Shown: in pieces, positions 25,901 through 36,917 of the stretch | How the letters are laid out: every line of letters starts with the position of its first letter | Numbering within the stretch: position 1 is the stretch's first letter | Source: Ascidia mentula | Taxonomy: Eukaryota > Chordata > Ascidiacea > Phlebobranchia > Ascidiidae | Length of the DNA: 64,000 nt | Direction of reading: 5' to 3' | Assembly (NCBI GenBank): GCA_947561715.1 | Contig: OX387205.1 | Span: 4,407,001 to 4,471,000, forward strand | Notes under the pieces: model-generated | The model's database searches: none | Told to the model about the DNA's origin: nothing | What the model saw: the letters and a program-made list of their open reading frames with translations, nothing else | Made by a program: the position numbers and the translations under genes

Positions 25901-27623
25901 TTCCATTTGAGTAATTGCGATCGTTCTAAAAAAACAATTGAAAGTGTACTGGTGGACGATTTAAACCAAACATACCAAGCAAATGTTGATATAGGTCAGT
26001 GGTGGAATTCAGCCGGTTCGCACCGGTTCTATTGAACCGTCTCACGAAATTTTTATGAGATCAGCGAACCGGTTAGCATTACTGGTTACTGTCAATGGAT
26101 TTTGTAACAGAACCGACCGAAAAATATGAATTTTTTAACAGAAGCGGCTGACCAAAAATGTTTTTGCCGAAATCAGGAACACTTATCTTTAAAAATCTTT
26201 GTGAAAGTAATTATTTTTGTAACTTTAGGTTAAGCGACCACCATGTGGGTCTGGGGTTGCTCCACATATGATAAATGAATTTGTTCTTACACTGTCTCCC
26301 CTGCTGCGTTGGTGTATCTGCTTCTGTACAAACCTCCCAAATCATCCGAAAGCTCTCCAGTAAACTCGGTATAAAGCGATATGTTGGTTCCTGCCGCCAC
26401 TTCACTGGCGAGAGAAACAATCAGATATTGGTAACCATCGTGTAGCCACGATCCTTCTGCCGATTTGGGTAATTTATTTCCCTAAAAAGAATTCATACAT
26501 GTAAACATATGTAAAATATAAACCCTTTAAAATAATCAAAAAAATGCAACAGATTTCCCAATTTAGATTTGTTTTGCTTATTTATTAGTAGAAAAAGTAA
26601 ATTAGTGAAAATAAATTTAGATTTTCAAAATAGCAAATTTATCATGCATATCTATCATTAGGTTATGAACAAATGATATTTAGTCAGAAATACAGAGTGC
26701 TATACAAGTTGTGTACTAGTTGCTTTTACATTTCAACTTACGTTTTCATCTCTAGGTTCAACCAGTGAGTAGCTTAGTTTGTTGCTGTGGATGTAAATAT
26801 AACTTGTGCTCTGGTTAACTTCCATGAACACCTCGCTCGTACCAGTAAACCAGTTCTTTCCATTTGTATCTGGTTCCAAATCAGGTACAAGGTCAACCAC
26901 ATAATGAAGCGGAATTAGATATGGAGGTAATCTTATATTATCCCATGACCCAGTTGGTGTAGATGTTGGGGTGGTTGTGGCTGGGCTGGTGGTTGTAGCA
27001 GGGCTGGTGGTTGTAGGACTGCTTTTCGTAGTTGTCGACGCAGTTGTGATTACTTCACATGACGGTGCTTTTGGACGGCCGACCAAACCAACAAGCAGAC
27101 CAACCGCAACTACAAAAAACAGGAAAAAATTGGTAGGTAAGACTTTTTCCAACCATTGGGCAGGCGCTAAGTTTCTTAAAATAAAATCGTTTTTTCAGAA
27201 ACGTCTAGTGTGGCAAACTTTATTGCCTTTTACAATAACACAATTTATTCGTTGTTTGGTACTCAGTATAGGGTACCCAACAGATCGACGTTGACCGGAC
27301 AATTACCACAAAGTGGAATCTAGTGTGCCTGCTAGTGTAAAAGCTAGCACAGTGCCACTGCAACAGCTGCACTGGTGAGACCTCACAGGTCGAAACCGTG
27401 CGTGTACACATCCTGTCTGCAGCTTACCAATACAATTTATTCGATTCAACAGTGTAGAGGTTGTTTAATCTTGGTAAGAATAAATGTAAAACAGACAACA
27501 CCTTTGTGTTTGTTTATAACAACACGTGAATTATTTGTAGACACAGAGTTACTCACGTATTATAAGCAGAGTTACAGTCACATAAACAGCAGCTGCACAT
27601 TTGCTGATCACAAGTTTCCCCAT
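19974..27623 (-). CDS. Aminopeptidase N-like M1 zinc metallopeptidase, copy C
   Basis: Third full-length copy of the array. The start at 27623 (MGKLVISKC) gives the anchor exon. The stalk exon (about 27110-26742) has the longest Thr/Pro stretch of the family, with the TTTSPA unit duplicated. The core [17 protein letters not shown] (25925-25770) reads E where the others read Q. GAMEN and HELGHQ lie in 24631-24476; the others have [16 protein letters not shown] is at 23934-23821 and SYEKGA is in the 23715-23510 exon. The helical C-terminal domain ends EINGST with TAA at 19976-19974. Both zinc histidines and the third-ligand glutamate are present. Introns hold an element of repeat family H (27252-27431), a probable hAT end (25997-26165) and a decayed hammerhead-type repeat (20380-20440). 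Confidence 0.92.
20380..20440 (+). repeat. Decayed hammerhead-type repeat (family H)
   Basis: ACCTTATAGGTCGAAACAGTGG matches the stem II and GAAAC half of the repeat at 8073-8100. The CTGATGA half is mutated. Intron of aminopeptidase C. Confidence 0.5.
21055..21130 (+). repeat. Decayed copy of the 11054-type hammerhead repeat
   Basis: The GAAACGTCGGTAAATAAA string followed by a GAAGAACAG stretch parallels 11080-11125. The CTGATGA box is lost. Intron of aminopeptidase C. Confidence 0.45.
25997..26165. mobile_element. Probable non-autonomous DNA transposon end, hAT-like
   Basis: CAGTGGTGGAATTCAGCCGG opens a CCGGTT/AACCGG-rich block of the kind seen at ends of non-autonomous hAT-type elements. 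I found no matching right terminus, so this is a fragment or a different class. It lies in an intron of aminopeptidase C. Confidence 0.4.
27252..27431 (+). mobile_element. Small repeat element with hammerhead-like core (family H, copy 2)
   Basis: Shares about 140 bp with 7968-8106. The core reads CTGGTGA (27372-27378), a GACC/GGTC stem and GAAAC; the A-to-G change in the first box should weaken any ribozyme. A 12-bp direct repeat ACAATTTATTCG at 27240-27251 and 27432-27443 brackets it like a target-site duplication. It lies in intron 1 of aminopeptidase C. Confidence 0.65.
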
Positions 27624-29084
27624 TTCTTCGAGTGTCCTATTGTTCTAGATAACAAGAACAAATGAGTTACACTGAAATGTTAGTAACTATCGTTAAAATC
27701 TTTCGAAAATAGCTGGGCTTCTGTTCTAATCACTTGATTATTGGCTGTCTGTCGTTTTAGAAAAAGCGTACAATTGTCCACTTGCAAAAACAGTAAAGCG
27801 ACAATTTGTTAAATAGGATCATCTGACCGAAATTAGTAGTCTGAACTTCCTATGTCAATATATTTCGCACGGCTAATGGAATATGGCTCCGCTCGTGCGT
27901 CCCTGCAGCACATGAGAACTAACGCGGCTTTATGTACAAAGCGTAGATTACTTGTTGAGAAATGCTGTCGCACTAATTAAACAGTCTCTTAGATCTGCCT
28001 ACATACGGCGATGAAGGGTCAGAAAATTAGAGCACGAAAGAATTGATGCCCAACAAAGGCCAAAGGTTTTACGATGTTTATGTTTTTTCAAAACAGAATT
28101 TTTCTTTTTTCATTTACAACTTGTCTGGGAGAATTATTTTTTGGATGTTTGTTTTTCTACGACAAGAAAATGACCTTAACACAAGGGACAGCCAACATGC
28201 TGTAGAATGTCAAGCAAGATTACAAAATACTGTAGTATGAAAATGACCGACACCGTAAACAGTCTGAACTGAGTGTCAAAGTCCACCGAAAAATTACATG
28301 ACTCTGCTGAGTGTAACTGATTTATGTGTGAACCGCACGGTTTTAACTTTACAGTCTCTGCTGTAGGATCATAAAATACAGCTGAATCCTAGTTGGAAAT
28401 TTGGGTTTTTTTTAGTCGACTGACCAGCGAAAGCCAACGGACTAGAGTTCATTGAGGTGTCAATATATTTCACACTGTGTGAAATATTCTCTAGAGATCA
28501 TTGGTTTTTCATATACCTCCACCAATACAAAACCACAATCTTGAAGTGACAAACACAAAGCGCATTGTTTCGGTAGTATTACAACAATGCACACACAGTA
28601 GCATCATGTATGCACAAACAATGACACGCCGGTAAACAAACAATCATTCGAGGAGAATTAGCCCTAGATAGCTATCTGGCAGCCAGGGCAGCAAACATAT
28701 TGCGATGTCGACGTCGTCATTTTGAACATTTGACCCCTTAGTTTCAACAAGGCTGTCAGTGCTCGTGTTTAACCTGTTTGTCAGTAAGCATATGTCGCAG
28801 GTATAGCGCATGCCTAAGCAAAGTAAACACTCAAAGGTTAACCCTATTCATGTCTCAGAACACTTTTTTTACAAACAATGCAGAATTGTTTTGGACCTTA
28901 TAGTCACAAAAACAGAATGACACAAACAAAGTTATGTCACAAAATATTTCCGAAATCCCATTGAATAATGTGAACAAAAGAGATATATCGCCAACGTAAT
29001 ATAATCTGTATTTGCCCTCTCCGCACTATTACTTAATTGGGTTTACTCTCAAATACAATGAAAATTTATGTCCATTTAGCTGAC
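27624..29084. other. Intergenic spacer where the 3' half of aminopeptidase D is expected
   Basis: Copies A to C carry about ten further exons downstream of the exon matching 29105-29170. None of these is recognisable here on the minus strand: no PDEYY..[13 protein letters not shown] exon and no [14 protein letters not shown] exon. No gene or bounded repeat was seen. Confidence 0.6.
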
Positions 29085-32000
29085 TTAACATAATGGCCCA
29101 GCTGTTTTCCTTTCGAAAATAGGGTTTCGAGTACTTTTGTACCACAAAGGGACAATCCACTGGTAGCTAAAGTCAACACCAAAAGAATTTTAAGAGGTGG
29201 TACATGACAAAATATGTCTCAATGTAAACTAGGTACAAGCATTTTAAAAGGTCCATAACAATTGATCCTAAAATTGTGGTTTAATTCGTAAGATGAAAAC
29301 AGTTCGCATTGTTTTAAGGTCTCATATAAGTACCGACCATAGTCTTGTCGATTGTTGAACTAAAATTGCGTTTAAAGCATGAAAAAAATAACTTTTTGTG
29401 AAAAATACGTCGCTATACCTATGTTCAAGGAACAAGATTTTTAAATTAAAACTAACTTATAAGGACTTGGAGGTTCCGTTTTATCGGCTTCCATATCGAG
29501 AAGAAAACGTTGTTGAGTAACTCGAACCATATTGTTTCCGTCAGATTGTCTCTCCATCCTAACAGTAGGATAACCCATCTGAAGAACCCACGTATCCATA
29601 ATTTCTTTCAAAGATTCGCCTGCAACCGGCAAGCTCGTAGTTCCAACTTCGTCATGAGCCTACAGCACAGTAAAAGTTATCATCTACAAACCCAGTTAAA
29701 TGTTTGTGTTGATAAACATAGTGTTTGTTTTAAAATCACAAAGGAAAGTGAACCTATGATACCCAAACATTTTGATCATCCAACCATTGCAAACACAGGC
29801 GTTATTCACTTATACAAAAATGCAAGCTATAGTAATTAGTGTTGCGATTTTTGGTCGAGATCTATACATATGTTTGGCATTTAAACAAGATATCGCCATA
29901 CCTTCCTGTGCAAGCTACCACATTCACTACTTTACTACCATTGGCGTATTGCGTTGTTACGACGATATTTTGGTGGAATGGCAAAGCATACTTATAGCAC
30001 TCAACCAAACAACAGAAATGGAAAAACATGTGATGTTATTTGGTTAAGCAAAATACTAAAACATGGTGTAAACATATTTTGCTGAATATATAAGTTACCT
30101 GAGCCCAATATTCAAACAACTCTTTGTGATTCACAGTACCGTAAGCATTGGCGATCATATAGTTCTAAATAGAAAACAGTTTTCGAAGTAAACCCTATAT
30201 GTAGTTTCATGAGTCTTTATATCTGAAAGTTATTTAAGAAGTAAGAATAATTGGTAATATCGATCATGCGCCCGATCCATACACCATACAAAAAACGGAA
30301 AGGGATTCGTTGCAAGGGTCGGTTCGAATCCCGCTATGGTCAAAAAAGGAAAAAAAAAATTTTAACCGGTGGTGGGTTTTTGAGAAAAGGGAAAAGGGTT
30401 TTTGAGAAAAGGGATATACTCCATAGTCACACCTAGGTGCACTGATGAGATCTTATAGGTCAAAACAATGGCTACATGTATTTAGCTCAAAGAGATCATA
30501 TTAACTTGCACATTTTTATACACGTGTTTTCTATGCTTTTGGGTCTAGAATCTCTAGATTATGGAACAAATATCTTTCATGATAACTTTAGGCCAAGTTG
30601 AAAAGATTTAGGCAACCAAACTGATAAGTGTGAATATTCCGAGTATGACAATGCTTTCTGCATGGCTGCAGTTCGCAAGTTGCAATTTAATGTTTAAACA
30701 CTTTGTTTAAAAACAAGTACTTACAGTTAAACCCAATTTAAATGCCTCATCGCCAAGAAATTCGTTTATCATACGGACAATGCAGCTACCCTTCCTATAC
30801 GATATCGCATCGAACAGTGCGTTGATATCACTAGGAGTTGACACGTTCTGTGCAACTATTGGTCGAGAATTCGCTAATCCGTCCACTGCTAAAGCCTCCT
30901 GGAGATTTCTGGTGACGAATTGATCGTTCTAAAAATTACATATCTCTTTTTAAAACGGCGGCCGTAAAAAGTAGTTAAACAATATCTATTTTTGAAACTT
31001 CAAAGCTTGGCAAAACATTTGGAGACAATACATTTAAAATGTCAATGTTTACAACAGTGTGGTCCAGTCTCTTTATTCTTAGAATTTAGAGACATTTATC
31101 TACATTGTGGCAAGAAGACACAAATATATCGGGGATTGTCACCCACCATTCTCCAGGTTGGTTCAACATAATTAGTTCCCAAGTATTCCACGTAACTTGC
31201 AAAACCTTCGTTCAACCACAATTCGTCCCACCATGACATCGTTACCAAGTTTCCAAACCACTGCAACCAATGAAAAACGCACCATTGCAATGTGTTAATG
31301 CAAAAAGAAAGTTACACACCTGATGAGCCAACTCATGTGCGACTACCGATGCAACAGATTGCTTGTCTGATGCCGAGTTAATAGCAGGGTTGTATAACAA
31401 CATCGTTTCGCGATATATAACTAATCCCCAGTTCTCCATTCCTCCTACAAAGTCTGGTACTGCGATTTGATCTGTAAAATAAAACGGCTCATTGACAGGG
31501 GCCGCAAAAGCTTTTGAATTGTGGATGCTATCGCTGCCGCAGTGAGTTGATCAAATATACACATCTGAGTTGTGCCATAAAAAATCTCCCGACGACTGAT
31601 TACATTATTGCAAAGGGCAGCAGAGTAGGTTTGTAATAACGTTCCGTTTAAGTCGCTATTTATGTCATGTATTTAAGTTTGGTTACACATATATCTTAAA
31701 TACGCCTGCTAACGGTGTCACCTAATTTTGGTAGCGGATAAGAAACGTTGAAGTAATCAACGAAATATTCCAGAATGCGCGGTGTAATCTCACTGGTGTA
31801 GTTCGCGTTTCCTTGTGCAATTTGCTGAGGTCTGGCATATATTCTTGTCTGTTGAATTGCAATGTTTTAAACACTGAAAAACGTATATTTTGTTAATTTT
31901 TCATTTCTTGCAATATGCTTTATAATAACTTGGCGAATATCCAAGCAAAAAAAAGTAAAAACCCGAAATCATTTCACGGAAACGCAAGATACTTCAAAGG

Positions 32001-33846
32001 GTTTGGAACGTTTTAATGTTTGGTGCAATAGTTAGTCGGGTGTTGACACCTGGGTGGTGCTTTTGTCTGCATGTTCCACAAATTCGAAGTCACAAACAAT
32101 GAAAGCAAGGAGGTAAGTGCTTATGATCGGGGTACGTTCGAATTCGGTTTTCTTCCATCCATGAACATCATTCTGGCAAAAACAAATCTACATATCAAAG
32201 TTCATTTCGCCTTTTGTATGAGTTGTAGTCGATAATTTGGCATTCGCTACTTTGATGTTAACATAGCAAACACAGGTTGCGTTGTATTTAACCTATGGGC
32301 AGAAGAAGCTGCTGGAATCTCATATTTGGCAAAGTTTGTCTTAATATCCCTAGCAGTGGTTTCTAAACTCTTTGGCGTGCTATGCATTTGGCAAGCTTCA
32401 CTGCACAAGCGACGAACCAGTTTTCAGCATCATCTATCAGAACAATATTTTTCGTAAGTCTTAGAGGCTGATTTTCTTATTCGCGTCCAGTTTTTGCTAA
32501 AATAATCAAAAACGCAAATCCACGCATAAGGACACAGTGATGCGTAGATTGATGACCATTGCCTTATGATGACGTAAATGTTTTGAGCAAACTATGACTG
32601 AGCATGCCTAAATTGGCAAACACGCTGAGAATGCAACTTACAAACATGGTTATGTTTGGCATGTTGGAAAGAGCATACATCGAATCTTTGTGTGAAAGAA
32701 AAATGTCGAAAGTTGCTTTCAGAGCCGGTTCGTCAAAACATGGAAAAGCTTTTCTTGCATCGGTTGACTGCATTTGAGTAATTGCGATCGTACTGGAACA
32801 GTAACTAAAGTTAATTACGGCATTCAGTGTCAAAATTGAATGACAAACATGTTCATGCTATTATGTACATATAGTCTATGGTTATAATTTGCCAACTTAA
32901 CACAGATTATTACTCATTTTTGGAATACACTCACACTGTTTTCCCTGCTGCGTTGGTGTATCTGCTTCTGTAAAAGCCCCTCAAATCATCGGAGAGCTCT
33001 CCAGAAAACTCGGTATAAAGAGATATGTTGGTGCCTGCCACCACTTCTCTGGCAAGAGAAACAATCAGATATTGGTAACCATCGTGTAACCACCAATCCA
33101 GAGTGGCCAATTCTTTTCTCTAAAAGAGGTTACATGCCGTAGAGATGTTTTGCACTAGATATTTAAAAGTTTACAAAGCTTCCATTAAAAATTTTATTTA
33201 TCTCCATTCATCAGCTAAAATGACACCGTAATTCGACAATAAAAATATCAGAATATTGAAATTCTAAACATTGCGTAGAATATCTTTTTTTGCGGTGTTT
33301 TAATGTTATACTTACGTTTTGATCTCTAGGTTCAACCACCGAGTAATTTAGTTTGTTGCTGTGAATGTAAATATAACTTGTGCTCTGGTTAACTTCCATG
33401 AACACCTCGCTCGTACCAGTAAACCAGTTCTTTCCATTAGTGTCTGGTTCCAAATCAGGAACAAGGTCAACCACATAATGGAGCGGAACCAGATATGGAG
33501 GTAATCTTATGTTATCCCATGGTCCGATTGGTGTAGATGTTGGGGTGGTTGTGGCTGGGCTGGTGGTTGTAGGACTGCTTGTCGTAGTTGTGACTGATTC
33601 ACATGATGGTGCTCTCGGGCGACCGACCAAACCAGCAAGCAGACCAACCGCAACTAAAAAAATGCTTTGTATACTATAAGGAGCATAATTGGATGAAAAA
33701 AAACAATTATCGCAAGAGACATTTTGCATAACGTCTACTTTGCTAACTAACCACAAGACTACAATATGTCGCTACTCACTTATTATAAGCAGAGTTACAG
33801 TCACGTAAACAGCAGCTGCAGGTTTGCTTATCACAAGTTTCCCCAT
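29085..33846 (-). CDS. Aminopeptidase N-like copy D, truncated in domain III
   Basis: Starts at 33846 with MGKLVISKP and a membrane anchor, followed by a Thr-rich stalk (about 33655-33315), [11 protein letters not shown] (32793-32640), GGMEN with HELAHQ (about 31472-31320), [10 protein letters not shown] (31263-31145) and SYRKGS (30930-30725). The zinc site and catalytic tyrosine are therefore intact. The last recognisable exon ([10 protein letters not shown], about 29168) does not splice on. It runs into unrelated sequence and a TAA at 29087-29085. The predicted protein is about 615 residues and lacks most of domain III and the whole helical domain IV that caps the active site. Either it makes a short enzyme or it is a gene whose 3' half was deleted. 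All upstream exons remain open, so decay, if any, is recent. Confidence 0.8.
30430..30480 (+). repeat. Hammerhead-like repeat, mutated core (family H)
   Basis: CTGATGA (30442-30448), ATCTTATAGGT as a degraded stem II, then CAAAAC in place of CGAAAC. It matches 8070-8100. Intron of aminopeptidase D. Confidence 0.55.
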
Positions 33847-35058
33847 TTCAAAATATGATACGAAACACTTCTCTCCAACTTACTGTATAAACTAAAACCT
33901 GGAAAAGAAATATGTGCTGAACGTACTCTTTGCAATTTCATCCGGCCTATTTGACTCACCGACTGTACACCGGGTCTGTAGTTTATTTACTATCTCAAAC
34001 CATCTGCAATGCTATTTAACTGAATTCGATATCAAGTTGAATCGAAACAAAAACGTTAGTTATAACATAGGTAAACCGGACTTTTTTTTTAGTTGTACGC
34101 TAAACAAAATGTTGACAATGAATATTCTGCAACACTTGTTCAGGAGACAGATTTTTTATTTGACAAATAGTGACGTGTTGTTTGCAGAGCCTTGTAGTTA
34201 AAATACTATTACTGGCTGTACTGCTCGGTGCGACAAAAAGGTCAACAAATTGGTGAAGTTTATGAGCCAGTAAAGCAAACATATGAGCGAAGGATGTAAA
34301 CTCTATGTAATGTTTTGGTGACGTGGTGTTTTAAATTCGTACACGATTTTTCAAAAAATGCTTTTCACAGCAAAATATTACTTTACTGCAGAAAAATTAT
34401 CACGATTAAAAATGGGTAGAGTGATCAGTTGCGTCAATCTAAACGTCATTGCCCCCTGATGCTGTTTTGTTCAACAAAGGTTCACATTGTATGCATTGTT
34501 GTTCCGTCACGAATGTGCCGTTTAACCATTAACTTGGCTGTCTTTTCCTTTGCTGAAGAGCCAGACGGCAAAACGATTTTGTTGTGACGCGCAGTAGCAA
34601 GTTCAAATAGCATAGCTTTCATTGCTGCTAGTGCAATGTGCACTTGTACCATCAATGGCCCTGCTCAGCAAATATAACTTGAAAGTGAACTTGCTCAACA
34701 TGCGCCAAACATGCACCAGCACTACCACAGCAAATATGTGGTGGTGGCTACGCACCTGTTGTTAATTTTTATCCAATAGTTGTACATGGGAGGTAGTACA
34801 CGGTTTGAGTTGCATGATTGCAAGCAGTTTAAAATCAACATCACGCTTACGTCAGTGCACAAAGTGTATACGCATTTACCGCGATTTAAACAACATTTCA
34901 TTTCAATTACGGATGAAGTTGGATAATACAAATACAGTATTTAGTTGTTGAAACTATTGAAACAATGGTAATCAATTGGAAGGGCGGCAGTGATTTGTAA
35001 GCTACACAAAAACATTTTACTTTGAAAAAACGGTAATCGATAATTTGTTGTTGTAAGG
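33847..35058. other. Spacer upstream of aminopeptidase D
   Basis: The 5' flank of copy D. No recognisable gene, bounded repeat or RNA gene was seen. Confidence 0.5.
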
Positions 35059-35393
35059 CAGTGAAAAACTATCCTCGTTCATTGATCACCGTCTTTGTTG
35101 CTTCAATTGCGTAGTCGGCTAAACCTGATCCCCGTCGATCCATATGTTCTAGCTGAAATCCCCCAAATGTCAAGATAATTTACAAAATTGTTCTAAAGTA
35201 GGCAATTGTGTCTACAATCAGTGAATTCCTTGACGAACATTTTTTCTCGGTTTGTAGTATGTTGAAGTTTGCACTTAGCTTCCTTTAGCTGTTTATCTCC
35301 TGCAATTCAAATTTGGTGCAGAAATGTGACATACAACTTGAAATAATTCCAACTAGATGCACTAAGGAACTCAAGTTTCCTTACCCTGAAAGC
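35059..35393 (-). pseudogene. Relic of the last two exons of a fifth aminopeptidase copy
   Basis: 35297-35393 aligns with the penultimate exon of the family (compare 10790-10863: the stretch around CTCCTGCAATTCAAA and ACAACTTGAAATAATTCC). 35059-35172 aligns with the final exon (compare 19990-20142). Both carry in-frame stops and small deletions. They lie where the 3' end of an upstream tandem copy would be, so the array once had at least five members. No other exons of that copy are recognisable. Confidence 0.8.
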
Positions 35394-36917
35394 AAAAATT
35401 GTGTTACATGCTATCGCATGACAATGCAGGAAAAAAAGGCACACTGCTCAAGTCCCTTAAACTTGCTGAGCTGTAGTAGTTCGCTCATAAGGTTCACTAA
35501 ACTCGAAGTTTTTAATCCGAAAGTTCAACTGTTGTTGGCAGAATCAATATTCACGTCACTACATATTGCGTGAGCGAAACTATAGTTTTTATACTGATGA
35601 AATAGCAGGAAACTGACTGGAATATAGTAACCTGCACAAATCCTATGGCGATATAAGTTATTTATCATGTACTTTTATTTTTGTTTCTGTGCATAGGTTA
35701 AATTGTTTAGCGAAACCTTGGCTCAAAGCACCGTCGTCCAAAGCTGAACAAATTCAAGCAGGCCTACTGGAAAGTCAGAGCAACGTCCACCTCCAGAATG
35801 CAATTCATCAAATTGGTATAGCAGATAACAACCAAACTAAAATGCAAATCAAAATTTCCCCGGTACGGTTTGAATGAAAATCTCGTCTGTCGCGCTTTTC
35901 TGCAAATTTTGTTGCTTTATTAAGTGGAATCTTTCCAATGGGAAGGGAAAGTTGCTCCCCTTTTTTAGTCGCTCATACAATAGGTCACAACATAGGCCTG
36001 CAGAATATGTCTAAATATAGTTAGACGAAAAACACAGAGGTCAAGAGTTACTAATTTAAAAATAAATGGTTATCTGGCCCTTGGAAAAGGAGAAAAATGC
36101 CTGTGGCGTGGGAATATCACAAAACGTCTGGTAATATTTCCTGTACGACACAAATTAATAATTATTGTAGGAAATGGAGGAAATTTCCTATTTTAGATTG
36201 ACACAAAACTTTGCAAAACATAAATGAGATTATTAGAACCAGGTTTATTGTTTGTGGAGAAAACAAGGGACTTTTGCAATTTGAATTATCACTGCTGTAA
36301 AGATTTTTAGCTGTTTTGCTAACTAAATACTACAGAAAGGTTTAAAATGTAAGGAACTAATCTTTTGGACTGCCAAGCACTGTAGGTACTACATTAACGT
36401 GTAGTAGTCAGGACAACAATTTAATCATACTTTTTAGATTTGTTTGGAAATGGTCTACAAAATGTTGAACATTAAAAAATTCTATTGATAAATTTTAAAC
36501 ACAACTATGTAAAAAGTATCACGGGTTAAACACAAATTTCACTGAATGCAAAATGCGTAGAAATATGTCACTGACAATCGTTATACGAGTGGTATTCCTA
36601 CCCTTCCCATGTTCAATCAGTCCGGACGCAATAAAAATCAGTAACCAGATCATTGCGGAAAATCATCTACACAATGCAGCATTCTCCATACTGGCTAAGC
36701 AATGCACTTTTGAAATTGATTGCATGCTGGTTTGCGTGAAAACCGCTGTAAAGGTTATTTACTGCGTAGTATTGAGGATAGTGATACTGTAATAGCCCTC
36801 TGTAATTTTCCTGGTGGGTTATCCTGCTTCCAGTTGCAATTTTTCAGGCCGAATCACATGTGGAATTTCACTTGATTCAGTATTTGCGTCTTTCATTTAC
36901 ACCTTTGAAGAAGAAGA
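35394..36917. other. Spacer upstream of the TSP1/VioB-like gene
   Basis: Divergent intergenic region between the aminopeptidase array (minus) and the next gene (plus). It should hold that gene's promoter, but no clear promoter element could be assigned. The ORF at 36553-36792 shows no support. Confidence 0.5.

Noticed and set aside
26971-27294. Plus-strand ORF opposite the aminopeptidase C stalk exon
   Set aside because: Antisense shadow of the Thr/Pro repeat codons, which read as Val/Gly-rich on the other strand.
30295-30340. GGTTCGAATCCC string resembling a tRNA B box
   Set aside because: No matching A box or D-arm at the right spacing, so it was not called a tRNA or SINE.
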